Source: Pedobacter sp. B4-66 (GTDB lineage Bacteria; Bacteroidota; Bacteroidia; Sphingobacteriales; Sphingobacteriaceae). Taken from it: a stretch of DNA of 64,000 bases. A model generated the notes under the pieces. It worked only from the letters and a program-made list of their open reading frames with translations, was not told the DNA's origin and searched no databases. A program made the translations under genes and the position numbers. Shown here in pieces: positions 44,697 to 54,146 of the stretch (position 1 is the stretch's first letter; every line of letters starts with the position of its first letter). The stretch spans positions 806,001 to 870,000 of the forward strand of contig NZ_JAFVME010000003.1 in NCBI RefSeq assembly GCF_018492665.1, in the 5' to 3' direction.

Positions 44697-45410
44697 ATGG
44701 AGCTACCCAAATCATTCTTAGATCATGAAATTAATTGGAGAGATTTCCCTCAACATACCAGCCCCCAAAGGGAGGCTGTTCATGTTTTTAAAATCAATAT
44801 TCAAGAGTATGATCGGCAATATAGCTCCTACTATGGGGATCTACTTACCCATCAAGAATTTCAAAAAGCTACTGAATTCAAAAATCAAAATGATGCAAAA
44901 CGATACCTGGCAAGTAAATTTGTAAGCAAAAATATTCTGGCACATTTCGTTTCTACTCCGGCATCTGAAATAGTATTTAAGCAGATAGCGAATAAAAAAC
45001 CATATATCGACGAAATTGAATTTAATATAAGTCACAGTGCAAACTACCTGCTCATTGCCGTTAGCAGTGTAGAGGTTGGTATAGATATTGAACTTGTTAA
45101 ACCTGATTTTAATACCGAACTTTTACTTGAACATTGTTTTGATCAGGGAGAGCGTAATTTTATAAACAGACAAAGTAGCAAAGCACATGGTTTTTACTAT
45201 GCATGGACAAGAAAAGAAGCAATACTTAAAGCCACGGGAGAGGGGCTAACTGATCACCTGAATGAATTAAATTGTTTAACAAACCAAATGATAAGGAACG
45301 GCATTACATATCGACTACAAACCGCCATACTTGATGAAAACTATGTATGGACACTTGCAACATCGAATCCACTTTTTAAAACTTTTTACTGGAACTATAA
45401 TTTAAAATAA
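44697..45410 (+). CDS. 4'-phosphopantetheinyl transferase (Sfp family)
   Basis: 237 residues, Sfp/AcpT length. It shows N-K-K-P-Y near residue 100, F-N-I-S-H-S near 108, the Mg-binding V-G-I-D-I-E near 127 and W-T-R-K-E-A-I-L-K-A near 165. It transfers phosphopantetheine from CoA to carrier proteins. No carrier protein is encoded in the window, but a thioesterase-like remnant lies just upstream. The last base overlaps the start of the next gene (TAATG). Confidence 0.92.
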   Translation: MELPKSFLDHEINWRDFPQHTSPQREAVHVFKINIQEYDRQYSSYYGDLLTHQEFQKATEFKNQNDAKRYLASKFVSKNILAHFVSTPASEIVFKQIANKKPYIDEIEFNISHSANYLLIAVSSVEVGIDIELVKPDFNTELLLEHCFDQGERNFINRQSSKAHGFYYAWTRKEAILKATGEGLTDHLNELNCLTNQMIRNGITYRLQTAILDENYVWTLATSNPLFKTFYWNYNLK

Positions 45411-46399
45411 TGAAACAAGCACTTGGTATAATCTGCGTATTAACTCTTTTCTATTTTTCAACAAATGCGCAAGATACATTATCTTCTAATTCTACATCGA
45501 AAGCACATGCAGCATCCGCGCCTGTTGTTCTAAATAAAACACACGAGGCCTTGGGCATATCTAATAAAGTGAGACAATCAGTTGAAGCAATGGTGAATCC
45601 TCCGGTTAATATAGCACTCTTCGGTGTAGATAGGCGTAATCCAGAAGACCAGTCTAATTCTGATGTGATCATGGTGATTTCTATTGATCAAAAAAATGGT
45701 CAATTAAAAATGTCATCGATCATGAGAGACACTTATGTTAAAATTGAGGGTAAAGGAATGGATAAAATCAATGCTGCATTTGCCTTTGGAGGTCCTCAGT
45801 TGGCTATAAAAACCATTAATCAAAATTTCGACTTGGATATAAAAGACTACCTTAATGTTGATTTCTATAGTGCTGCCAGAATTATCGACGCATTAGGTGG
45901 AGTGACCATAGATGTAAAACCCACAGAATTACCTCATTTAAATAATTATCTTGATGAATTGGCTAATATTGGAAATACCAGGGCAGAGCACGTCTTAAAT
46001 TCTGGTTTACAAAAACTAACCGGAAAACAAGCTGTTGCATATACCAGAATCAGGTACGTTGGAAATGGAGATTTTGAAAGAACTGAAAGGCAAAGATCAG
46101 TTTTAGTTGCATTATTTAACCAGATAAAAAATGCTGGGCAAAATATGTTCCCTGTTTTTGCAGCGCAAGTTTTACCCAATTTGGAAACTAGCATGAATAA
46201 TATGGCTATGTTAACATTTGCTAGTAATATCTTAGGCTCAAAAAACAAAGCAATTGACCAGGCCAGGTTCCCATTGGACAGTCAGAGTCTTGGCAAGCGG
46301 ATTAACAATGTATGGTATTTAACTGCAGATTTAAAATCGACAACCAATGCTCTCCATAATTTTATTTATAAAAATATAAAACCCATCAATAAAAAATAG
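45410..46399 (+). CDS. LytR-CpsA-Psr (LCP) family protein
   Basis: 329 residues with a signal peptide or anchor at 1-20. The LCP domain has A-L-F-G-V-D-R-R near 65, S-D-V-I-M-V near 83, S-S-I-M-R-D-T-Y near 101, and the R-x-R-Y-V-G-N-G-D-F-x-R-T-x-R-Q-R motif near 210-227. In Gram-positives LCP enzymes transfer polysaccharides from lipid carriers to peptidoglycan. In Gram-negative Bacteroidota the acceptor is unclear. It is translationally coupled to the PPTase and opens the polysaccharide region. Confidence 0.9.
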   Translation: MKQALGIICVLTLFYFSTNAQDTLSSNSTSKAHAASAPVVLNKTHEALGISNKVRQSVEAMVNPPVNIALFGVDRRNPEDQSNSDVIMVISIDQKNGQLKMSSIMRDTYVKIEGKGMDKINAAFAFGGPQLAIKTINQNFDLDIKDYLNVDFYSAARIIDALGGVTIDVKPTELPHLNNYLDELANIGNTRAEHVLNSGLQKLTGKQAVAYTRIRYVGNGDFERTERQRSVLVALFNQIKNAGQNMFPVFAAQVLPNLETSMNNMAMLTFASNILGSKNKAIDQARFPLDSQSLGKRINNVWYLTADLKSTTNALHNFIYKNIKPINKK

Positions 46400-46405
46400 A
46401 TTAAC

Positions 46406-47572
46406 TTATTTTCTTTTTGATTTTTCCCATGCAGCACCTTGTGCCTTTCTCAAATATCTGATAATACCTGCTAGTACTGCATAATTCATTACACAAAAGT
46501 AGTATGGTATAAATAGCACTTTTACCCTAATATTTCTTCTTTCGAAAAACAAACCTATTAGACTTAAAATATAAAAAACAACCTGGGCAGCAAAAATGAA
46601 TTTGTATAGAACAAAGTCATTATTAAACGCCAGCCACCCATTTATTAGAAATAAAGCCATTAACAAAAATGGTGTAATTGTCCACCTTAAAACCCTATGA
46701 CTAATATACTGAAAAGTAAAAATAGGATAATGAAATGGATTGGCAGCCTTTTTTAAACGTAAAATAGACTGTAGACCTCCTGCAGCAATTCTTATTTTAC
46801 GCTTCAGTTCCTCCTTTACATCTGCAGAAGCTGTTTCCATTGCATAGGCATTCGGTTCATAGGCAATAATATGACCATTTTCAGCTATCCTCATTGCGAT
46901 CATATGATCATCTATAATTGTATCCGATTCTACGGGCTGATAAAGAGAAGTTCTTATGCTGAACAGTTCTCCTGCAGCCCCCACATTAGAATACAACTCA
47001 TAATCCCATTTCTTAAGCAAAGATTCATATTTCCAATAAAAGCCTTCACCTGCAGAACTGGCATCAGCACTTTGCTCTACTAGAATTCTTTTTTCGCCTG
47101 CTACTGCTCCTACTTTATTGTTCTGATAATGTTTAACTAACTCTAAAATAGCCTCTTGATTTAAAAATGTATTTGCATCAGTAAATATGGTAATCTCTCC
47201 TGTAATAAATGGAATTGCTCTTTTAATTGCCGCCATCTTACCAGCACGAACATTTTCGTGCATAAGTGTAACCTGCTCAAATGATCGTATCTTTTCAGCC
47301 GTTTGATCACTAGATCCATCAGTTATAAAAATAATTTGCATTTTATCCTTTGGATAATCCAAGGCTAAAGTATTGGTGATCTTTTCTTCTATAATGTCTT
47401 CTTCATTATAGGCTGCAACAAGTATAGTAACTGTTGGCAGTATTGAGTTTGTTTTAAATTTGTATGGCTTAATAAAGAATCTTTTGATCCTTACTAATAC
47501 AAATAACAGGAAACCATATCCCACAAACGTATAAACAACTAAAAATAAGCTAATCCAGAATGCTATTATCAT
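46406..47572 (-). CDS. Membrane glycosyltransferase, family 2
   Basis: 388 residues. An N-terminal membrane helix (about 1-25) precedes the GT2 domain with A-A-Y-N-E-E-D near 54, T-D-G-S-S-D-Q-T near 84, F-T-D-A-N-T near 128 and a late D-D-H-M near 218. About three C-terminal helices follow (290-375). It lies 8 bp after the next GT2 gene. It probably extends the lipid-linked glycan at the membrane. Confidence 0.9.
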   Translation of the reverse strand: MIIAFWISLFLVVYTFVGYGFLLFVLVRIKRFFIKPYKFKTNSILPTVTILVAAYNEEDIIEEKITNTLALDYPKDKMQIIFITDGSSDQTAEKIRSFEQVTLMHENVRAGKMAAIKRAIPFITGEITIFTDANTFLNQEAILELVKHYQNNKVGAVAGEKRILVEQSADASSAGEGFYWKYESLLKKWDYELYSNVGAAGELFSIRTSLYQPVESDTIIDDHMIAMRIAENGHIIAYEPNAYAMETASADVKEELKRKIRIAAGGLQSILRLKKAANPFHYPIFTFQYISHRVLRWTITPFLLMALFLINGWLAFNNDFVLYKFIFAAQVVFYILSLIGLFFERRNIRVKVLFIPYYFCVMNYAVLAGIIRYLRKAQGAAWEKSKRK

Positions 47573-47580
47573 TTCAACAG

Positions 47581-48492
47581 TTAAATTTTAAACCCAAGTT
47601 CATTGCTATCCTTAGAATTTTTGAAATTCCAACAAATCCCCTTAAATACCCACCTAATTAAATCTGTCCTTCCCTTTTTCAAATAAATTAAAACTTGCTT
47701 CGGACAGGCAACAAACAAATAAAAAACACTAAAGATTAAGGTATTTAACAAACTCGTATTTCTCCGAATAAACAGCATTCTATTTCTCGTCATAAAATAA
47801 GTCTTAATACTGCTCTCTTTCCCTACACTCATCGATTCTTTGTGATATACCCTGCTACGTCCAGTAAACCAAATTTTCTTTCCCGCTTGTTTAAATTTCT
47901 CACACCAATCCAACTCCTCATAATAGAGAAAAAACTGATCTGCCATTAATCCCACTGTTTCAAGATCCATTCTTTTGCACATCATAGCAGCCCCGTGGCA
48001 GTAACCGGTTTCTCTACTCTCTAAATCGAACTGACCAATATCCTTTTGCATATATCCTATTGCCTTATTTCTGCCTGTCACATAATTCATTTCTGTAAAG
48101 CCTGCATACTGTACAACATCCTGCTCTTCAAAATATAAAATCAAAGGAGATAAAATTCCTATTGAAGGATTCTTTACAAATTCAGAAGTCAAAACGTCAA
48201 TTATGTTCTCAGATATCTCGGTATCATTGTTCAATAGCAAAAGATATTCCCCCTTAGCTACTTTAATACCTAGATTATTTCCTCCTGCAAATCCAAGATT
48301 CTTTTCTGAATAAATGTAAATAAGGTCAGGGTATGCCTCTAAATAAGCATCTTTATGATTCTCTATACTCCCATTATCAACTAAAATAACTTCTACTTCC
48401 TCAGTAGAAGTATTCGCCTTTACAGACTTTAAAAAATCAATTGTTACTTTGGGTTGATTAAAATTTACAGTGATAATGGAGGTCGTTTTCAT
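47581..48492 (-). CDS. Glycosyltransferase family 2 (rhamnosyltransferase-like)
   Basis: 303 residues, a soluble GT2 with a membrane-associated tail. Motifs are V-D-N-G-S near 37, G-F-A-G-G-N-N-L-G near 67, L-L-N-N-D-T near 85, G-A-A-M-M near 168 and Y-E-E-L-D-W-C near 190. WbbL-like rhamnosyltransferases share this pattern, but the donor sugar cannot be read from sequence. It is the first gene of a two-gene minus-strand unit. Confidence 0.88.
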   Translation of the reverse strand: MKTTSIITVNFNQPKVTIDFLKSVKANTSTEEVEVILVDNGSIENHKDAYLEAYPDLIYIYSEKNLGFAGGNNLGIKVAKGEYLLLLNNDTEISENIIDVLTSEFVKNPSIGILSPLILYFEEQDVVQYAGFTEMNYVTGRNKAIGYMQKDIGQFDLESRETGYCHGAAMMCKRMDLETVGLMADQFFLYYEELDWCEKFKQAGKKIWFTGRSRVYHKESMSVGKESSIKTYFMTRNRMLFIRRNTSLLNTLIFSVFYLFVACPKQVLIYLKKGRTDLIRWVFKGICWNFKNSKDSNELGFKI

Positions 48493-48633
48493 TTTTAGTA
48501 AAAGTAATCTTTTTGTGGGTATAAGTCAACTCATTTTCCTTACAAAAAATCAATCATTTTATGGCTTATGCAATGGTTAAAGTCAAAGCTTTAGACTATT
48601 TTTACCAATCAATCTTAGAGCCCAACAAACAGA

Positions 48634-49968
48634 ATGTCTGATTTCATCAATTCGTTAAAGTCAAAAGTTCAAAATAAACATTTCTTATCGCTAACTGGTA
48701 ATGCAGTAATGTCTATACTGGGCGTTGTTACTTATTCTTTACTTTACCATTCTCTTTCTCTTGATGCAATCGGTATCTGGATTTTTTTTATAACAGGGTT
48801 TTCTTTACTTGACACTTTCAGATCGGGATTTCTAACCATTGCATTCATAAAGTTCTATTCAGGAAGTAGTGAAAGCAAGCAAAAGGAAATAATTGGCTCA
48901 ACTTGGTATATTGCTATTTTGATAACCATTGGCTTCATTTTATTAAATATCCCTGCTTTTCTTCTGGAAAAGTATGTAAATGACATAGGCTTTTCAATGT
49001 TACTGAAATGGTTTGGACTCACTTACATTCTTACCCTTCCGTTTTACATTGCTTCAAATATTGCTCAGGGTGAGCAAAGATTCGACAGATTATTATACAT
49101 CAGAGTAATCAATACAGGATCATTCATTGGGTTTGTAGTATTATTAATTGTTTTAAAGAAGAATACCTTAGATAATATTCTCTATGCATATCTTACCTCC
49201 TCCTTTGTAACCAGTTCTTTTACTTTGATTTTTGGATGGTGTAAGTTGTCTTATTTAAAAAATAGATCTAAAGAAAGTAATTCGCAAATATATAATTTCG
49301 GAAAATTTAGTGTAGGAACAACGTTAAGTGCAAGTCTTTTTAAAACCACTGACACTATAATAATAAAGGTTTTTTTAGGAGATGCCGCACTCGCAATTTA
49401 TAACCTTGGAGTTAAATTATTAGAAGTAATTGAAATACCTTTAAGAAGTTTCATTGCCACCGCAATACCTATATTATCATCTTCTTATAATCAGAAAAAA
49501 AAACAGGAGGTAATACAGAATATGTCAAAATTTATTGGCATGCTAACCATTGGACTAATTCCAGTAGCTATACTATCACTCCTCTTTGCTGATCTTGCAA
49601 TTTATATTATTGGAGGATCTAAGTACATAGACACGGAAGCAGCGAATGTACTACGTTTGTTTATGACATTTGCACTTTTATTTCCAGCTGACCGCTTTTT
49701 TGCATTGACTATTGATGTTATTCACCGACCAAAAGTCAACTTTATTAAAATATTAGTTATGCTAGCAGCCAATTTAGCTTTCGACTTTATTGGAGTCAAA
49801 CTATTTGGAAATGTATATGGAATTGCTTTAGGTTCAATAGTACCCTCCATTATTGCTGTTGTAGTAGGATATAAAGCACTACAGAGCTATAGTAAGTTCA
49901 GTTTTTGGTCAATATTTCCTTCGGGATACAAGGATTTGATTACACTTATTAAAAATGTTAGATTCTAA
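48634..49968 (+). CDS. Polysaccharide flippase (Wzx-like, MATE/MVF superfamily)
   Basis: 444 residues with about twelve to fourteen membrane helices and no signal peptide. Family-typical G-N-A-V-M-S near 22 and K-T-T-D-T-I-I-I near 236 are present. It should flip lipid-linked repeat units to the periplasmic side. It stands alone on the plus strand and its 3' end touches the decayed ATP-grasp gene. Confidence 0.85.
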   Translation: MSDFINSLKSKVQNKHFLSLTGNAVMSILGVVTYSLLYHSLSLDAIGIWIFFITGFSLLDTFRSGFLTIAFIKFYSGSSESKQKEIIGSTWYIAILITIGFILLNIPAFLLEKYVNDIGFSMLLKWFGLTYILTLPFYIASNIAQGEQRFDRLLYIRVINTGSFIGFVVLLIVLKKNTLDNILYAYLTSSFVTSSFTLIFGWCKLSYLKNRSKESNSQIYNFGKFSVGTTLSASLFKTTDTIIIKVFLGDAALAIYNLGVKLLEVIEIPLRSFIATAIPILSSSYNQKKKQEVIQNMSKFIGMLTIGLIPVAILSLLFADLAIYIIGGSKYIDTEAANVLRLFMTFALLFPADRFFALTIDVIHRPKVNFIKILVMLAANLAFDFIGVKLFGNVYGIALGSIVPSIIAVVVGYKALQSYSKFSFWSIFPSGYKDLITLIKNVRF

Positions 49969-50575
49969 AGTTTCAAGATTTTAATTGCCCTTGCAAGAGG
50001 ATCTGCAAAATAAGTGATATACTTTGTATCTTTAAAAGACGCTTCTTTTCCTGCTAATTTTGATGATATCACTTGCTTTAACGACAACTGTTTGCCTATT
50101 TTAACTTTAGATATCTTCGGATCTTTTCCTAAAGCCAGTTTTACCATTATTAACGGAAAATTCAATCCCGTTTGGATATAAGAATTGGATATAAGAACTT
50201 ACCACTGACGCCCAAAAACGACCATTGATTTCCAAAATTTTCACAGAATCATCACGGGATTCAACTATATCATTAGAACTGAAATCATGTCCATTCTTAA
50301 CTGGTGATTCCTGTATCGTATAGAGAGAATGAAGGGCAAGGAATCTCATTCTCTGTTAAAAATTTTGCGAGTTTCATTTTATTGATACTAATGTCAAACA
50401 TATTAGTATCAGTGGCCCGGCTACAAACAGCAAGTTTACTTAATTCCCGAAATGCAGCTTCACATTCCTCGTTTCAAGTTCATCTACAAGCATAATTAAA
50501 TCAATAGAATCAGTAGCAACTATTTTCTTAACCAAGAGAAAGATTAGAGTCGTAGCTAATTAAAAGTATTGACAT
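49965..50575 (-). pseudogene. Decayed ATP-grasp enzyme gene
   Basis: Remnants in family order lie in different minus-strand frames: an N-terminal M-S-I-L-L-I-S-Y-D-S-N (50575-50531), V-A-T-D-S-I-D-L-I-M, then M-K-L-A-K-F-L-T-E-N-E-I-P-C-P, then I-L-E-I-N-G-R-F-W-A-S and finally N-F-P-L-I-M-V-K-L. At least three frame changes and two internal deletions are needed to explain about 600 bp in place of the roughly 1.2 kb of an intact gene. The last frame change comes from a 13-bp tandem duplication. ATP-grasp ligases of this type join carboxylates and amines, often on sugars or amino acids in polysaccharide loci. Confidence 0.88.
50172..50197. repeat. 13-bp perfect tandem duplication inside the ATP-grasp pseudogene
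   Basis: TTGGATATAAGAA occurs twice back to back (50172-50184, 50185-50197). Removing one copy restores the minus-strand reading S-Y-I-Q-T-G-L-N-F-P-L-I-M-V-K-L. The duplication therefore causes this frameshift. Confidence 0.95.
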
Positions 50576-51055
50576 TTTTTTTGATATGAGATTATTTTTT
50601 CACTTTATCCAATAAAGATGTTCTTTGTTTGCTAGATTACCAAACAAAACAAGAACAATAATTAAGAATTAAAACATAAAAATTACGCTCAAGATCAATA
50701 AGTTATAAAGAAAAAAACACGCTAATAATTTTCGTACCAAAAATACAATTCCGAAAAAAAAACTTCTAACATAGGAGTTGTAACAAATATTTTTTTTACA
50801 GAAAAAGTGGTTTTAATTAATGAAAAAAGGCCATTACAAAAAAATAATACAAATTTAATTATGATTATATCTCAAAAAAATTACATTTGCACAAGGGACT
50901 TATATTTAAGAGAGATTTTTCATGCAATTACTTTACCCAATTAGGGTATTTTTTTTCCTGTTTATCTACATAAGTTAACAAGAAATTTTCATCTATTAAT
51001 AGATCTAGATAATGAATGAATTTAAGTTTAGAATGTATTATTTAACAACAACAAT
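50576..51055 (+). other. AT-rich intergenic region with promoter and palindrome
   Basis: 480 bp with no ORF. It is strongly AT-rich with many A-runs. A -7 element TACATTTG lies at 50882-50889, and a perfect 14-bp palindrome ATCTATTAATAGAT at 50991-51004 in the leader of the beta-helix gene. Nothing else is recognised. Confidence 0.6.
50882..50889 (+). promoter_or_regulatory. -7 element for the beta-helix lipoprotein gene
   Basis: TACATTTG fits TAnnTTTG. The leader would be about 165 nt, long for this window. Confidence 0.5.
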
Positions 51056-52432
51056 ATGAAATTAAATTATAACCTATTTTTCATAATTCTTCTATTACTA
51101 GCTTGCAAAAAAAATACAGTAAGTGAATCTATCCAGACACCTGAAGCACCCCCAACCTCAATTCCCAATGAAGATACAAGTCTTGTTCCTCCAATTACAG
51201 GCAAAACAATAATCGTAGGGACAGGATCCGGAAATCTAGTTATCAACGGCGCTACCCTTAAATTAGGTTGTGGCGATCGCATAAAGATAACGAAAGGAGC
51301 ATATAAGAGTATTAACATTCAAAATATTCAATCTACAGATGGATGCCCGATCATGATTATAAATGGAGGCCTGGTAGAATTGAAGGGCAACAACGCTATA
51401 ATGAACCTAACTAATTTAAAGAATGTAATCATTTCGGGAACTGGCGATCCTACAATTAAATATGGTTTTCAATTTCATGATAATGCTTACCGATCTATAT
51501 TAATATCACGCCCTTATAACAATGCTACCATCCAAAACGCTTCCTTCAAAAACATTAAAGACTGGGTAATCATCTATAATAATCAAAATACAAAATATGA
51601 TGGTACAGAAGCTTCTTATTCCAAGAATCTGAAGTTCTTAAATATCTATGCTGAAAATACAGCAAGACTTATTAATTTCCCTGGATCTGCAGAATGGGGA
51701 GCAATGAATGGTTTAATCAAAGGATTAGAAATTGCTAATTTAGAATACAATAACTCACCCACAGTAGGCAGTATAGCATGGGTTGGCAATGTAGAAGATT
51801 ACTCCATACATCACAATAGAGTTAATAATATTAATTCTGCCAACAATGAGCACAATGGAATATTTCAAATGATGGGAAATGGAAAATTCTACAACAACTA
51901 CATAAGTAACCATCAAGGAAATGCAATTAGAGCTTGGTGTTATTCGATAGGCACTACGAAAAAAGAAATCTTGATCTATAATAATATTGTGGTTAATTCC
52001 AGGAAATACTCTGCATTCGAAGTCCAGACAGTTCCTGCATATGTAACATCGGGATTAACGTATGTAAATGTAAAGGTCTTCAACAATACATGCGGAAATT
52101 TAAATACAACCAAACAATGGTATGGAAATCTTGTTGACGTTTATTCACTACAAGGAGGCACCTGTCAAGTATTTAATAATATTGGATTCAATTTCCCTGC
52201 TTCAAATCCCTTTAACAAAACAATTAACCAACAAGGCGTAACTAAATCAGAAGACCTTGGAAATCTATATTTTGCGACTAGTAATGATGTTGGATTTTCA
52301 AGTCAGACCACATGGAGATTAAATTCAAATTCAAAAGCAAAAAATAAAGGCAGAGCACATTATCTAGTAGTTAGAGATTACTATGAAACATTAAGAAATG
52401 CCATATCACCTTCATATGGAGCGGTAGAATAA
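51056..52432 (+). CDS. Secreted right-handed beta-helix lipoprotein
   Basis: 458 residues. The lipoprotein signal ends at C17 (L-L-A-C), followed by a Pro/Thr/Ser linker to about 45. From about 80 to 400 there are Asn- and Ile-rich coils with repeated N-N-x-I, I-x-N-N and G-N-A-I-R type turns, the pattern of pectate-lyase-like parallel beta-helices. Such proteins bind or cleave polysaccharides at the cell surface. It is convergent with the GMC gene (3-bp gap) and lies among exopolysaccharide genes, so a role in processing that polymer is plausible but inferred. Confidence 0.82.
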   Translation: MKLNYNLFFIILLLLACKKNTVSESIQTPEAPPTSIPNEDTSLVPPITGKTIIVGTGSGNLVINGATLKLGCGDRIKITKGAYKSINIQNIQSTDGCPIMIINGGLVELKGNNAIMNLTNLKNVIISGTGDPTIKYGFQFHDNAYRSILISRPYNNATIQNASFKNIKDWVIIYNNQNTKYDGTEASYSKNLKFLNIYAENTARLINFPGSAEWGAMNGLIKGLEIANLEYNNSPTVGSIAWVGNVEDYSIHHNRVNNINSANNEHNGIFQMMGNGKFYNNYISNHQGNAIRAWCYSIGTTKKEILIYNNIVVNSRKYSAFEVQTVPAYVTSGLTYVNVKVFNNTCGNLNTTKQWYGNLVDVYSLQGGTCQVFNNIGFNFPASNPFNKTINQQGVTKSEDLGNLYFATSNDVGFSSQTTWRLNSNSKAKNKGRAHYLVVRDYYETLRNAISPSYGAVE

Positions 52433-52435
52433 ATA

Positions 52436-54136
52436 TTATAATTCGTTTTTCTTAAGTTTACTAACGGCATATGCGCAGGCTCTTGCCGTTAAGGCCATAT
52501 AGGTTAATGATGGGTTTTGACATGCTGATGAGGCCATACAACTCCCATCCGTTACGAAAACATTTTTAACGGCATGTATTTGGTTAAATTTATTAAGAAC
52601 TGATGTTTTAGGATCGTGTCCCATTCTTGCAGTTCCCATTTCATGAACAGTACTACCTCCATTATGACCGTAATTAAATCCATTAACATCCTCAAAACCG
52701 GCATATTCAAGCATAGCACAACTGGACTGTTGAATATCATTCATCATTTTTGTTTCATTAGCTTTAAATGAAAAGTCAATGCTTACTAATGGGATTCCCC
52801 ATTTATCTTTTTGTGTATCGCTTAAACTAACTTTATTCTCAAAATAAGGCAAACACTCCCCCCATCCCGCCATCCATACAGACCACGAACCTGGAGTAGA
52901 TAGTTGGGCTTTAAAAGCCTTTCCAAAACCATCAATCCCTTTTGATTTGTCAATCCATTCTTGCCTTTCTCCGTGCCCCTGAATGTTGTATCCACGAACA
53001 TACTCTTCATCTGACGTTCCTGGAATTAAATTTTTATACCTTGGAATCAAAAATCCCGCGGGTCTTCTACCCTTATAATATTTGTCTTTGAAGCCTGGAT
53101 GAATACCAGTTGCGCCTGCGGAGGAATGGTGGTCCATTAAATTATGTCCAAGTTGCCCACTATCATTACCAAAACCATTTGGAAAACGACTTGATACGGA
53201 ATTCAACAACAATGCAGTTGTTGAAATCGTTGAAGCATTTACAAAAATTATTCTGGCATAAAACTCATACTGTTCACCATTTAATGTATCAATAACTTTA
53301 ACTCCGGTAGCTTTCTGTGTATGTTCATCATAAATTAATTCGGAAGCAATAGAAAAAGGGCGCAGAGTAAGATTCCCTGTCGAATTTGCAACAGGAATGG
53401 TTGAACTGTTACTACTAAAATAAGCACCAAACGGACATCCTCTTGTACAAAGATTCCTATTCATACATGTACCTCTACCTTTCCAGGCTTGTGTTAAATT
53501 AGCAACCCTGGCAATTGTCATTATCCTATGTTCATCATTTTTTTTAATAGATTCTGCCAAATGTCTTTCTATGCAATTGAGTTCCATAGGAGGCAGAAAA
53601 TTCCCATCTGGCAATTGAGGAAGCCCTTCAGCCTTTCCACTAATCCCAACAAAACTCTCTGTATAATCATACCACGGCTTGATATCAGAATATCTAATTG
53701 GCCAATCAACTCCATGCCCATCGTACAGGTTTGCGCTAAAATCAAGATCACTCCAACGATAGCATTGCCTGCCCCAGACTAAAGATCTCCCTCCAACCTG
53801 ACTTCCGCGAATCCAGTCAAAGGGTTTTTCCTGTAAGTAAGGTTGTTCCTTATCACGAATAAAGAAATGCTTATTCCCTGGTCTATAAACTTTGCTCTGA
53901 ACCGGATCATCAATTTTATCCTGAACAGTATTGTTATTTCCGAATTTAAAATCCCATGGATCTAGCATCGCGGTTGGATAATCTTTTACATGTTCAACAT
54001 CTCTACCCCTCTCCAACACCAATGTTTTAAGACCTTGCTTACATAATTCCATAGCTGCCCATCCTCCACTGATTCCTGACCCTATTACGATAGCATCATA
54101 GGTATTATCCCGCTTTAGTTTTCCACTGATCTGCAT
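52436..54136 (-). CDS. GMC-family FAD oxidoreductase, gluconate 2-dehydrogenase/sugar dehydrogenase type
   Basis: 566 residues. FAD-binding G-S-G-I-S-G-G near 18-24 and L-E-R-G-R near 41 open the protein. G-R-S-L-V-W-G-R-Q near 117-125 and the C-terminal His-containing region (H-E-M-G-T-A-R-M near 500, and N-P-S-L-T) follow. It has no signal peptide of its own. The Tat-signal protein encoded 10 bp upstream is the usual piggy-back partner for export. It should oxidise a sugar or polyol in the periplasm. No cytochrome c subunit is present. Confidence 0.9.
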   Translation of the reverse strand: MQISGKLKRDNTYDAIVIGSGISGGWAAMELCKQGLKTLVLERGRDVEHVKDYPTAMLDPWDFKFGNNNTVQDKIDDPVQSKVYRPGNKHFFIRDKEQPYLQEKPFDWIRGSQVGGRSLVWGRQCYRWSDLDFSANLYDGHGVDWPIRYSDIKPWYDYTESFVGISGKAEGLPQLPDGNFLPPMELNCIERHLAESIKKNDEHRIMTIARVANLTQAWKGRGTCMNRNLCTRGCPFGAYFSSNSSTIPVANSTGNLTLRPFSIASELIYDEHTQKATGVKVIDTLNGEQYEFYARIIFVNASTISTTALLLNSVSSRFPNGFGNDSGQLGHNLMDHHSSAGATGIHPGFKDKYYKGRRPAGFLIPRYKNLIPGTSDEEYVRGYNIQGHGERQEWIDKSKGIDGFGKAFKAQLSTPGSWSVWMAGWGECLPYFENKVSLSDTQKDKWGIPLVSIDFSFKANETKMMNDIQQSSCAMLEYAGFEDVNGFNYGHNGGSTVHEMGTARMGHDPKTSVLNKFNQIHAVKNVFVTDGSCMASSACQNPSLTYMALTARACAYAVSKLKKNEL

Positions 54137-54146
54137 TATTCTTTAA

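Noticed and set aside
49965-50349. Two overlapping small minus-strand ORFs as separate proteins
   Set aside because: They are consecutive parts of one ATP-grasp domain split by the 13-bp duplication, so they are listed as a pseudogene.
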